From contig CM038469.1 in the NCBI GenBank assembly GCA_021464415.1, positions 65,453,650 through 65,517,649 on the forward strand: a stretch of 64,000 bases of DNA, read 5' to 3'. This document shows, piece by piece, positions 36,025 through 47,800 of the stretch. The translations under genes and the position numbers were made by a program. Numbering within the stretch: position 1 is the first letter of the stretch; the number at the start of each line of letters is the position of its first letter. The DNA is from Lonicera japonica. Lineage: Eukaryota; Streptophyta; Magnoliopsida; Dipsacales; Caprifoliaceae. The notes beneath the pieces are model-generated. The model had not been told where the DNA came from. It did no database searches and saw only the letters and a list, made by a program, of their open reading frames with translations.

Positions 36025-37404
36025 TGGTATCAAGGGGAAAAAAGATCATCTCGACCTTCAACTTACCAGCGGGCGATGTATAGCGTCGATCGTCGGACAA
36101 TTACCATCTCAGATCAAACCACTAAATATCAGCTGCTAGATCCACCACCATTAAATGCGCTGCCAAAATATGAATAATCACCACTGCGAGAACATACCCA
36201 CTGCCATTACTTAAAACCACCGTTGTCTAAACAAACCGCTGTTAAAATCATTATCGTCAAATCGCTATAACTGTTGCCTTTCTCTATAAATTTTTATCAC
36301 CCTTTCAACTCATCGGCGAGAGATGTATATCGTCATTGTTTGATTCCCTGATAAAAACTCCTAACTGTCAGCCGTCATTGTTTTACCAACAAGCCAACGA
36401 ACCACCAAATCCACAACGTTGATACCACCAATTTTGGCTGAAGAAATCCATCACCTACAATGCACTAACCAAGGATCACCACCACCGTCATAAACTTAAA
36501 CTTATCCATATATACAAAACCCCACTGCCATCTTAAACCCTCAAGATCTGAATCAATTATCCAAATTAAACACCACCATCTTCATCATATTTTAAAGACG
36601 ATCCCAATTGCATAAAAATCAAACCCAATTAGACACCGCAAGTATTCTTATGTGTGGCGCTTGTTTCGGATTCAATGCATCTATCGCCTAGTATTCCTCT
36701 GAATTTCACGCACGTCCACTATATGTCGGATAATAAAGAGAAAAAAATAAAAAAGACATGAAATACGAAAATTGATGTGCTACCGCGACTCAGCAAACGC
36801 TCCTACCCACGACTCAAATCTCACATTTTAATGTGTTTCTGTCGCACACACCTCCTGCACATGGCGCACCTATTCGGCCTCATTTTAACATGCAAATGAT
36901 GAACTGCTTCAGCGGTGTTTCTGGGCTCTTCACCATACATTCATTGTTTGGACATTAGATCCCCACCGGGCTTCAAATCATTTTCATCCCCAGACCAACG
37001 ATGACTTGACTTTCAAACTCAAGTTGGTCTCTTATGTACCACCTTGAGTTTGAGGGGGGAAGTAAATGTATACACAGTCAGATCACTATCGATCTAGAAG
37101 AAAATAAAACAAGCCAAAAAAGAAAAAAACTCAACCCATAAACTAAAAGAATAAAAGAACTCGAAGGAGGGAAAAAACCTAGCCCAAAAAACTGGATGAA
37201 AAAAAAAAAATAAGCAAACCGGACTTTGTGTCGGTACCATAAATTAAATTGCTTTCGTGCTGAATATATCTTAAATTGAATTTAAATCGCATATTTAGAT
37301 CGGGATAAATTTTAGCGTTGTTGAACGCATGACCACTTGATCACTTACAATACAATTTTCAAACTCAAATTGGTCTCCATTTACCACCTTGAGTTTGAGG
37401 GGGA

Positions 37405-37609
37405 TATTATAATCTTGATGTTAATATATATAATTAATACATTATTCTCTACGCATTCTTAATTCTCTGTACCTTCCTTATTTTCTCTTACCTTATCAGA
37501 TTGCTCCTACTTGATTTTTCTTTTGTATTATGCCTATATAAAGACATTTTCATTGTAATGTAAATATAATAACTATTATCAATACAATACCATAATATGA
37601 AATTCTACA
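37405..37609 (+). repeat. 3' LTR of the non-autonomous retroelement
   Basis: 205 bp, TATTATAATCTTGATG... to ...GAAATTCTACA, preceded by the polypurine tract. The first bases are TA rather than TG, a decay of the canonical terminus. Confidence 0.8.
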
Positions 37610-39739
37610 CATATATTTATACATTATTTGAACGCATTTTTTTAATTAATTTATCCCCTTATAAATATTAATAACGTTAAATTAAAATAATATGCTTCAT
37701 TTTAAGTATTATTCCATATTTATTCGACATAAAATTTCCGGTTAGCAAATTGGCATAGTCAACCTAGTAGCATTAAAGAAGAAAAATATAAATCCAGGCT
37801 CTATTTAGGACAACTTGCATCTATAAAGCACATTTGTAAAAGTCAACATTTCAATGTTCTGAGTTACGAATAGGAATTTTTGTTTGTTGAAAGAATGTCA
37901 TTTGAAATATTCTGAAGTATTGCTAAATCGTTATCATTTTTAAACTGGTCTTTAGTTTTATCATGCATTAAGAATGGGCGAAACTTGTCCGAAATCTAAT
38001 TTGTTCTCTAGATAACATAGACACCCTTGATCCTCATGTTTTTCACATGAATATATTTTTTTCTGATAATTATTTTTTGTTCGTTTCATCGTGCCATTCG
38101 GCACAAATATACCCTAATATGTGCACACACACATATATATTAATAGTTGTAACCTGTGCTAAGAGTATTATTTATAAGGATGGGCACAATTAAGACCGAA
38201 CCCCCTCATTACAGGCTCAATAGTTTACTTTATAAAGGCTATTACGGACATCGTGTTTTAACTAATTTCTTTTAATTAGATTTTTATCTCATAATCCGTC
38301 TATTGTATCATTCTTAAATTTGGATATGTTGTGATATAAGATGTTATCTATCATTGTAAAAATTTGGGAATGATTAGAGTCTGAAAACACCTCCATCAGA
38401 CTGTAAGATAAAAAATGTGCAAAAATCAAGCAAATGGAGAATATGTAAAAATGAACATTTTCACTTGGAAATGTATGGAGGCTACAAAATCATGTTCTAA
38501 ATATGTTTGAGAGTATTGAACTAACATTTTAAGTGTTAAAATATTTTAGGATAATTTTTAAGGTTTGGTTCAAAGTAATTCTTAGTTTTGGTTCATACTC
38601 ATACATTTGGATATGAGTTTTGAAATGTGATATTGATTAAATGGTTATAAAAATTCTTTATATGCATTTTAACAAAGTTTATATGATGCATGAAACATCT
38701 TGAACTATAAAGAGTGATCAATCCTGAAATCTGTATATAAATTATAAACAATTACTCAAATTGATGATAAACGAGTCTTTGAATGCTCAATCTTGAGCCT
38801 TCAATTTAATGTTCACTTAAAGCTTTACTCAAGATTTTATTTGTCATTTAATGAGTATGGAATGTTGAAATAACTTGTATATTACTTTCTTAACTCGGTC
38901 ATATAGAGTATGAATGATACTCATAAGTCTTCGTGCTTTTTTTGAAAATCCAAATTAATGAACTATAAAGTCATTATTTCAAGAATATATGTTAAATTAC
39001 GCATGATTAAGTTAGGGTAATAATATTAGCACTCTACAAACGTACTGTAGCACTTAAAAGTCTTACTTAATGACACTCTATATGGATCTTTTGTAACGAT
39101 TTTGGTCACTAAAGATAATTTTGGCGTGTTAGAGTAATTTTTGTGGAGTGTTAATATCATTACCCTTAAGTACTATTATTATTATCAAAATAAGATTAAA
39201 ATATTTTAGGTTAACAACGATGATTATTGGATTGATCAATTTGACATATGACTTCTCTCAAATAAAGAGTTCCATGTTATTTTTTTGAGAGCTGAGTTTG
39301 AGTTAAACGAATAATTTCACATGTTCGACTTAGAAGGTTTTTATTTTAAATCCATATACATTGAACAAAACCTTATTTCAATTGTTTATAGGGGTGGAGT
39401 CAGAAATTTGTTAAAGGTCGAGTATTTTCCACTATGGACACCTATTTATTTTAATGAGCACTTCATGAAATATTAGTGGGAAACTACCCTAAGCACTTAT
39501 TCACAAATGAGTATATAAATAGTTAAAAAAGAAATAAAAGAAAATTAGTGGGGCTTGTCACCGTAATGAATCTGCCCTCTCGTTGAATTAAAGAATCCAT
39601 ATATGCAATATTGCACGCACATATTCTATTTAGATTGTGTAGACTTTTAAAATAGTCTACACATATTGCATATGTGTGCGCAATAATCTAAAAAAGTAGA
39701 TATAATATTGCACGCACATATTCTTTTTTAGATTATTTA
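37610..39739. other. AT-rich intergenic spacer
   Basis: No gene supported. A motif like ATATTGCACGCACATATTC appears at 39607-39626 and 39706-39724, with its partial complement at about 39662-39682, just before the Helitron-like cluster. Confidence 0.4.
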
Positions 39740-40289
39740 TCTATACTATATATAAAGTGTGAGGAGGGCTTTTGGTAGGTTTGTGAAATTATAAAATTAC
39801 CCTTCGCATGCACTTTCAATATCATTTTTTAAATTAATTATCTACACTACATATATATATATAATTATGTAATACTAATAACGTGTGAGCAGGAATTTTG
39901 ATAGATTTATGAAATTACGAAACTATTCTTTGCACTTCAAAAATTACCAAAAAAAAGTATTACATTGTAAACCTAAATAACACATATTATTGCCACTTGA
40001 GCAAATAGTATTTGACGTGCTTATTATATTCTAAAAATCTATACCTTAGGTAAGGAATTATTATATATGATATTGTACCTGCTTAAGCTGCGCTTCAAAA
40101 CTAGTATATATAAAGCCTAAGGAGGACTTTTAGTTAGTATGTGAAAGTATGAAATTAACTTTCACACTTTAAAAATTATAATAAAAATAACATTTAAACA
40201 TACCACATGTGCTTATTTTATTTTCATAATTTATATATAATTTTAAAATTACAAGCTATCATGTTATGCGCACATTGCCACCATTCTAG
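39740..40289 (+). mobile_element. Overlapping Helitron-like elements
   Basis: A 5' end TCTATACTATATATAAAGTG starts at 39740 after an A. A related 5' end TCTACACTACATATAT starts at about 39841, and a third similar segment begins at 40104 (GTATATATAAAGCC). Each is followed by the same pattern, a GAGGAGGGCTTTTGGTAG-like stretch and a GTGAAATTA-type run. CTAG ends occur at 40101-40104 (after AAGCTGCGCTT, a small hairpin) and 40286-40289, each followed by T. I read this as two or three small non-autonomous Helitrons in tandem or nested. Confidence 0.55.
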
Positions 40290-41049
40290 TTTATACTATT
40301 AATTAAACGTATTTGAGGATTTTGGTATCCATATTTCATTACTAAATTAGCCTTTATATGATAAAAAATGTATTGCCCTTATTTAATTATCATTTATATG
40401 CTAAAAAATAAATAAAACTTACCATCCTTGGTAATTTGAAACAATAACTTTGTCAATGACGGAGTTTATTCTCTTCATTACTTTTTCGATTCAATTTTGT
40501 TCAATATGATTTAGTTCGAGGGTTCAACGGATGAGTATTTTTGTGAAATTCGGTGAAGATGATCTTTATAGTAAGTAGAGCATTTTCAAAAAATTTCAAA
40601 TTGAAAGTAGGTGTAATAAATATGTTCATTTTCGACCGTTAAAATTTTAGATAATCATCTCGTCCACTCTAAACTGAATTTATAATAAATTCTTGTGGAG
40701 ATAATCTATTTCACTAGGTGTGATAAAAATTTAAGATATATTTATTTTCGACATTTACAATTTTAGATGGTGAATCTTCTCATGAGATTTTCATTTTAAA
40801 TATTGTCCGTAATTTTTTTTATACAAAAAATTATTAATTTAACGTTCGAACTAAATTCTATTGAAATTGAAATGAAAAATATACACAGGAACAAAAATAA
40901 CCGTATGTATTAAAAAATGAAGGAACACGACTTTGTTAACGGGGGTGGTAATTTGTAAAGCAGTCGCCTTTGTAAGACCACAAGCGTAATACAATGCATC
41001 GGACAGAGAGTATATTGACTAAATTCCTGTGTCTGCGCATACCTTAAAA
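40290..41049. other. Spacer and promoter region of the ArfGAP gene
   Basis: No gene seen. A palindromic repeat found elsewhere in the window (AAATTTCAAATTGAAAGTAGG ... GATAATCATCTCGTCC-like) is at about 40590-40720. No convincing TATA box precedes the CT-rich leader. Confidence 0.4.
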
Positions 41050-41823
41050 TATCCCCCCAATCTCTCTCTCTCTCTCTTCAATTTTTGACTGCTACTACAG
41101 TTTCTCTCTTTACAATTTTTATACGAACAAAAAAAGAATAAATCTCTCTATATCTCCTCTGTCCCTCGCTGTACAAGGCCGTCGTTTCCAACTCCATACG
41201 CGATCTCGTAAGTTCCTATGGCTCATCTACACTTATCTATGATCATCGTTTATTTGTTACTTCAACTTGTATTCTATTCATTTATGACTATATCTATTTA
41301 GATCTGATGGTGAAAATAGTTCTGATTGATTTGTGCTATGATCGGTATGTGATTTGATGTTTTAGCTTGTTGATTTTGTTGCTTAGTTAATTATTTTTTT
41401 GAGGTTTGTGGTTAACTGTGTTTTTGTGCATTTATTTACTTGTTAATTTAGGGTTTTTATTTTTTAGGTTGTTGATTTTGTTACTTCGATAATGAATATT
41501 GTGTGATTTGTGGCGAGTTGTGTGTTTATTTTTTTATTTTATTTTTATCAGAAACTACCCACTTTATTGATAACTTTAAATAGCACTGTGATCATTATGA
41601 TTTGAAGTTTTTGATTGTTGATTTTTTTTACTTACTAAATGATTTGTGTGTGATTTGAGGCGAATTGTGTTTGATTTTTGTGTGAGGTGCACATTGTTGC
41701 TGTGATCCCTTATGATTTGATGTCTTAAGTTGTTAATTTTGTTACTTAATTAACCATTTTTGTGTTATTTCTGTCAAATTGTGTTTGATTGATGTGTTTT
41801 TGTGCTGGTGCTTTTGAATTTAG
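41050..41823 (+). promoter_or_regulatory. 5' leader and leader intron of the ArfGAP gene
   Basis: A pyrimidine-rich leader with a CT microsatellite (about 41060-41077) ends at a strong donor GTAAGT (41208-41213). The acceptor is TTTAG (ending 41823), 26 bases before the ATG. A 5' UTR intron of about 616 bp is typical of broadly expressed plant genes. The transcription start is not determined. Confidence 0.6.
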
Positions 41824-41849
41824 GGTTTTGATTGGGGTTTGAGTGGGAA

Positions 41850-44800
41850 ATGGCTAATCGAGTGAAGGAAGATGAGAAAAACGAGAGAATTATACGGAGT
41901 CTTCTCAAACTCCCTGAGAATCGGAGGTGCATCAACTGCAACAGTTTGGTATGTTTTTCAATTGTCTTCTTCAATTCTTTTTATGTGAATTGCTTCCAAT
42001 TTGAGTGCCTGGATTATGCAGCTTATAATGATTAATTGTGCTAATATTTTTCTCCTTTCATTAAAGTCATGTTGAATTCCTGATAGAATTTGTTTTTATC
42101 TTCCTTTTCACATGTTCTATTAACGTGACATTATTCTCTTAGTAATCCACACTACTCCCTCCACCTCAGATTAAGACCCCACTTTCCTTTCTTGGATGTC
42201 TCAAATTAAGAGTCACATTTCCTTTTTAGACATAATCAGTGTACCAAGATCACACAACAGTAAGTAAGTGATCTTGTAACTGGTTCTAGTTATGATGATC
42301 TTAACCAAACAGCGATCTTTTGGTTGGTTTTTTCTCACACTCACACTCGAAACAAAAGCTCTCTTAGTTCCAAAAACTACTAAGTTGTGATAAGGTCTTC
42401 GTGTTGAACTCTTTAATCTAAGAACAAACTTCTAGTAAAACAATGCTCAACAACAGGCGCATTCTAACAACATATCTCATATTGATTTTATCCTAATAAG
42501 ATATTTAATAAATACTTCGAATGACAGATTTGTGCTTTCTTTCACATCCTCAACTGTACATACTAAAAGAAGATCTAAACTACTATTGACGCAAGTTAAC
42601 ATCCACCAAAACTTCCAGAAACAAGCGAACGTTAACAGGAAACTCTACACAACACCAAAAAGATAATAGTGTATGGAGTTATAAAAGAAAACATTTGGTG
42701 GAGGTATATCCTCACCCTCGAAACATATCCTATTTCCATCTCAAGATAGACCAAAATACAGACAAGGCTTCCTACCACATCTTCTAACTCTATTAGAAGC
42801 TTGACGCCCCCTCCGAAACACAATCAACTCAATCATCTTCTTCGCATCATGGATGAAATACGAAGAAGCATGGAAAATACTTCTCGCAAACTTATCCTTT
42901 TGTTTTTAGCTCCAAAGGCGTGTGGAAAAGGAAACAATTTTTAAAAACATACAATTAGGTAGGTTGGAACTTGATACACCAACAATATATACATAGAGAT
43001 GCAATGCACGTGTATTACGAAGATTTGAACACAACAAATGCTTTATGCATATATATATATGTGCTAAATTTATATTGTGCGCTGTGTGATCGAAAGGTTT
43101 CAGCACCAAGTTTCTATGAAGTGCAAACATGGACACAAAATTTTAAAAGCTTTAGGGCACAAGTTCACACTGTTTTACTTTTTAGTTATATTAATAGATA
43201 TTTAAAGAGTTACCATTATTCAAATTTCAGAAGGATCAGGATACATCAATTGATTACATACTTTGAAAATAATTACAATTTGACCCCTTCTATTGTACTG
43301 TCATTAAATAAAATTTAGCCTGCCAAAACATCTAGATCAGTCGATGTGTGTTGAAAGTGTCTCCCAGACTTTAGGCTATGTTTGGCATGATGGATTAGGA
43401 GGGGGGGGATAGGATTAAATATTCTTATCCCATGTTCGTGGCAACTCCGGATAGGATAAAAAACCGGATAAATTAACTAAACTTGATGGCTTATCCCCCA
43501 AAACATTGGATTAAATAATCACACCTTCAAGGTAGGATTATTTAATCTGATGTTTTATATCTTATCCGGTATTTTTATCCAGCGCGCCAAACGGAGCCTT
43601 AGTGTCATTGTCCGATGGGTGTGTAGAGTATCAGCATGTCTTGGGTGAATTTTTAGTAGGATACGCGAGGAACACTTCTTAGACATTGTGGACAGATTTT
43701 GTAAATTTATATAATTATTTAAAATTTGAAAGGTTAAACTGAAAATGATTACTATATCAATTATTAACGACCTTAATATTAAGTGGGCTTGTTACTTAAT
43801 CAGTTAATAATATATATTAGTTCATGTGGCAGACTCGATGGGTGTGTAGCTTTCAAACTAATCAAATATATATAACAGGGATTGGGCAAGTGGAGATAAT
43901 TTGTGTTATTCGTATCTGTGATTGTGGCTTTAGAATTTTTGGGTAGCATTTTTCATTTTCTACCATGAAAACTTATGAATAGTGCCTCTAACATGCTTTC
44001 TACCAAGCAGGGACCTCAGTATGTGTGTACAAATTTCTCAACATTCGTTTGCACAACTTGTAGTGGAATACAGTAAGTGAGAATAATTTTTGCTTCAAAT
44101 ACTATATATGTCTAGGAGTGATGATAATTTTTTCTTCAAATACTATGTATGTGAAGGAAAAGGTGAGATTTTTTTTTGAAGTTCAATTATGTTAGAAAGC
44201 TGCACAGTCACTTGAATTTGAATGATTTACTTTACATATTTGCAGCCGCGAGTTTACGCATAGAGTGAAATCAGTATCAATGGCTAAATTTACCTCCCAA
44301 GAAGTCAGTGCCCTTCAAGGAGGGGGAAATGCGGTACGCATACGTGCTTTCACAGGGATCCATCCATCTAATGTTCCATTTTTTTTAGAAAAATGTTACT
44401 TTGCCTTGTTGACTGTTAAATGCTATATCAGTTGGTGATGTTAGACCTTTCCCTTGTTTTCTAATTTTGCAGAGTGCAAAGGAAATTTATTTTAAGGAAT
44501 GGGATTCACAGCGCCATTCTGTCCCTGATAGCAGGTTGTTAACATGAACTATGTTTTAAACAGCAACCATGTTTTGCATATTGGGTTTGGGATCGTTCTG
44601 TGTAACAATGTTGCTCTTCAGGAAGGGATTCAACTATTTGACTTTTATAATTAAAAACATCAAAAATTATTTTACTTATAGAAAAAAAGTCAAGTTATAG
44701 CCGAAAGCCACTACTGAAATAGCAGTTTTTAAATACAAGTCACAATTGAAATATCAAACCACAAATTTTAGAAGCCGCCTTACTTTCATAGTATTCCATC

Positions 44801-47800
44801 AAATGCAATTAATCAAATTACAACCTTCAACTCATCATCAAATGCAAATCACACAAGCACACTGTCATAGTTTTCCATAACCTTCAACTTCCAATAATCC
44901 TTGTGATTTTAAACAGCACAATTGTCGGCAAATAAAATATTCCTACAGTAAATAACAATTCCCAAGATAAATAAAACAGTTGATCCTTGTACCAGAAATA
45001 CCTAGGAAGTGATGATCATGTCAGAAGTAATAATCATGTAGAGTTTCAGAAATTGCTACGATATTGATCTCAGAATTTATTGATATGCGTATGGTGAAAA
45101 GGAAAATATCAAATATCTACTAGAATTGTGAATTGATTATGCTAGAAACCCATCAAGAGAATTATGTTGACCCCACTGTAGGGGAAAAAGAATGCGAAAC
45201 CTGCAAGTCTAAAGAGCAGGGAAGAAGTATGATATGACCAACCTGGTTTCAGAAACCTAGTATGTGCTCCTGTGATTGAGCAGAGATGGTGTTTGATACT
45301 TTGATTCAAGCACACATTATAGTGGAGACAACAAATTCGAACATCAATTGTACTTCTGATGAAAATCTGTTCAGTAATCGGACGAGAGGAAAGATCAAAG
45401 AGGAGATGTGTTTTGTTTTAGTCCATTGATTACAGCAACCTGCAATTATTTTCTTCTTTATTTTTTCAAAAACAGACGCATTGGAAACAATTTTTTTAAG
45501 AACGTGATTTTTAAAAACAAATAGCAGTATTGCAAAAGCTATGGCAGATATAGCCTGTTTCGTTGCTCAAATTGTGCAATGTAAAGTTACTCTTAAAACA
45601 GTAAAAGTCGGTACATTGGCAGCTAGCGAACGATTCTTAAAATACCAATCGTAATACTATTGGATGTTATCGTTTTAGTTTTTAAATACAACTGCAGTTC
45701 TGATTCTTTTGTTTACTGTCAGTAATGTTGAGAGACTCCGGGAATTTATTAAGCATGTTTACGTGGAGAGAAGATACACTGGAGAGAGAAGCTTTGACAA
45801 GCCTCCAAGGGCAAAAATGGTATATTACCCAACCTTCCAGAAGAATAAAAGATATATATGTCTAGTTAATAAGAAATAAGGGGCAATGGTTTTTGAATCC
45901 TAAAAATATATTAGAGATAAATTCAGTGGTTGAGATTGCAAGACACTTTTTCAAGGGTTGATAGTGCATTTGGCACGGGTTACACACTAGTATGTATACA
46001 GATGGAGTGTCTACCAGATTTGGTCCCATATGTAGACTGGAAGGACCTGGTATGGAACGCCTGTATGAGGAACGGCTCGTTAGTGACGAATTTTTTAGTG
46101 CAACAAAATTTTGCTGCGAAAGGGTGCATCCATATACGGATGGTCCGTATCATATCCGGACCCATATGTAGACATTAATGTCTATTACGGACTGTCCTTA
46201 TAAGGACCGGCCCTTTACCGACAAATTTTTGTTGTTCACAAAAAGTCGATGGTATAGGGCAGGTCCATACCAGATCCAGACCCTATATGTAGATATAATA
46301 TTTTTGAATGTAGTCAGTCTAGATCATTGCAAGAATGAATCTTGCTATTTTTCTAGTGATTAACTTGCCAGCTATAGTGTTACTCTATTTATTTTAAAAA
46401 TAAATTTATATATACAGGGGGAATCAGAGGACCTCAATGGAAACCGTAATGTCGGGTCTCGAAGCCCACCATACGAGGATACATATGATCGTCGGTACAG
46501 TGACAGACCTAGTCCGGGTGGAAGAAGTGATGACAAACATCACAGAAATAATTATGATGAAAGGAGAAGTCCAGGATCTGATAGTGATTACAGAAGAAGT
46601 CCTGCCCGTACTGACATAGTAAATGACTGGCGAAGGGAAGATAGATTTGGAAATGGAAGGAGATCTGATGAAAGCAGAATCTCTGATGGCGGTTCTAATA
46701 AGCTTGAAGGTAGGTCACCTGACCGTCAAAGTGATCAAGATTTATCAAGCCCTCCTGTGATCCGACCTGTTAGAGATATTTTGGGGGATAATGTGTCTCC
46801 CCTTCGGATTATTGAACCACCAAAAGCGAATGGTGGTAGATCAATTGATGCTTCTGTACGTACGCAGGTGCGGGAGGATTGTTGATTGGTTTGCGTAATA
46901 TTCCTTGAAGCCATAATCTGTCATGCAATATGTTAATTGTTGCTCATTAGCTAATCTGTTATTTGCTTCAGGACATTTTCCACCCGTTTTCCATCTTGTA
47001 GTGTTTTGAGCGCAAGCATTTTCCGTGTTAAAAAAATTCCATGGGATAGCCATATGATTCATCCTATATCTCAAAACTCAAAAACAAGAACTTCAATACT
47101 CACCCCCAGCAAAAGAAATTGAATTCCATGCAAAATTTCACATATTTTAAGGACATGTTGACGTTAACTTTACGCAATCAGTCTTCCATATTGAGGTGTT
47201 TGATTGGTACCAACTTGGAAATGGGATTATTTTCTAGCTTGAAATTAAGGCCAATCAAGAACCTTCAAAATGACATTTTTCTATGAAGACCCATCGGTAG
47301 CAATTCAATTATTTTCTTGCATTTTTCCATGCTTGCAATCAGATGCACCCTTATATCTGTCACTGATATTGTTTTGCTGCTTGGACTCTGTTCATCTTGT
47401 CATTTGTGTATGAATCGATTGGAATTATGTTTTTCATTTAACAAGTTTGTTTTCCTTTTCTCTTTTTTTTCAATTTTCTTCAATCAAAGAACATAGAATT
47501 TACAATGTATTGCCAATTGCAGAGATCTGTATCTTCCAGTAGCTTGACGTCCTCTAATGGGAACCCAGCAGAACTTAGAACAGAAAGTTCATTAATTGAT
47601 TTTGATGCTGTTCCTGAACCACCGTTAACCACTGCGGTGCCAAAAACACAAGAATCTGTTATAGGCCTGTCCATGGTGCAGCCAACAACAGCATCGAATG
47701 ACAATTGGGCAAATTTTGATTCAGTACCAGAGGTAAAAGTATCTCAAGCTCCTTCAAATTCTAATTTGCTGGAGTCTGTACTTTCAGAATTATCGGTACC

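Larger units (their letters stand above)
35838..37609 (+). mobile_element. Non-autonomous LTR retroelement without gag-pol
   Basis: Two similar direct repeats, 35838-36024 and 37405-37609, bound 1.38 kb of non-coding interior. Right after the left repeat is TGGTATCAAGG, close to the initiator-tRNA-Met primer binding site TGGTATCAGAG used by copia elements. Directly before the right repeat is the polypurine tract GAGTTTGAGGGGGA (37391-37404). Both repeats contain GCCTATATAAA and a conserved CATTGTAATGTAAA. No gag, protease, integrase or RT frame is present. The flanking bases (CACCT against CATAT) do not form a clear duplication, so the element is probably old. Confidence 0.85.

Noticed and set aside
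39389..39590. Possible hAT ends (GGGGTGGAGTCAG ... CTGCCCTCTCGTTG)
   Set aside because: The inverted match is weak and no target duplication is visible.
41832..41849. Upstream TTG start extending the ArfGAP protein by six residues
   Set aside because: It is not an ATG; the first ATG at 41850 lies 26 bases after the leader-intron acceptor and matches the expected family N-terminus.
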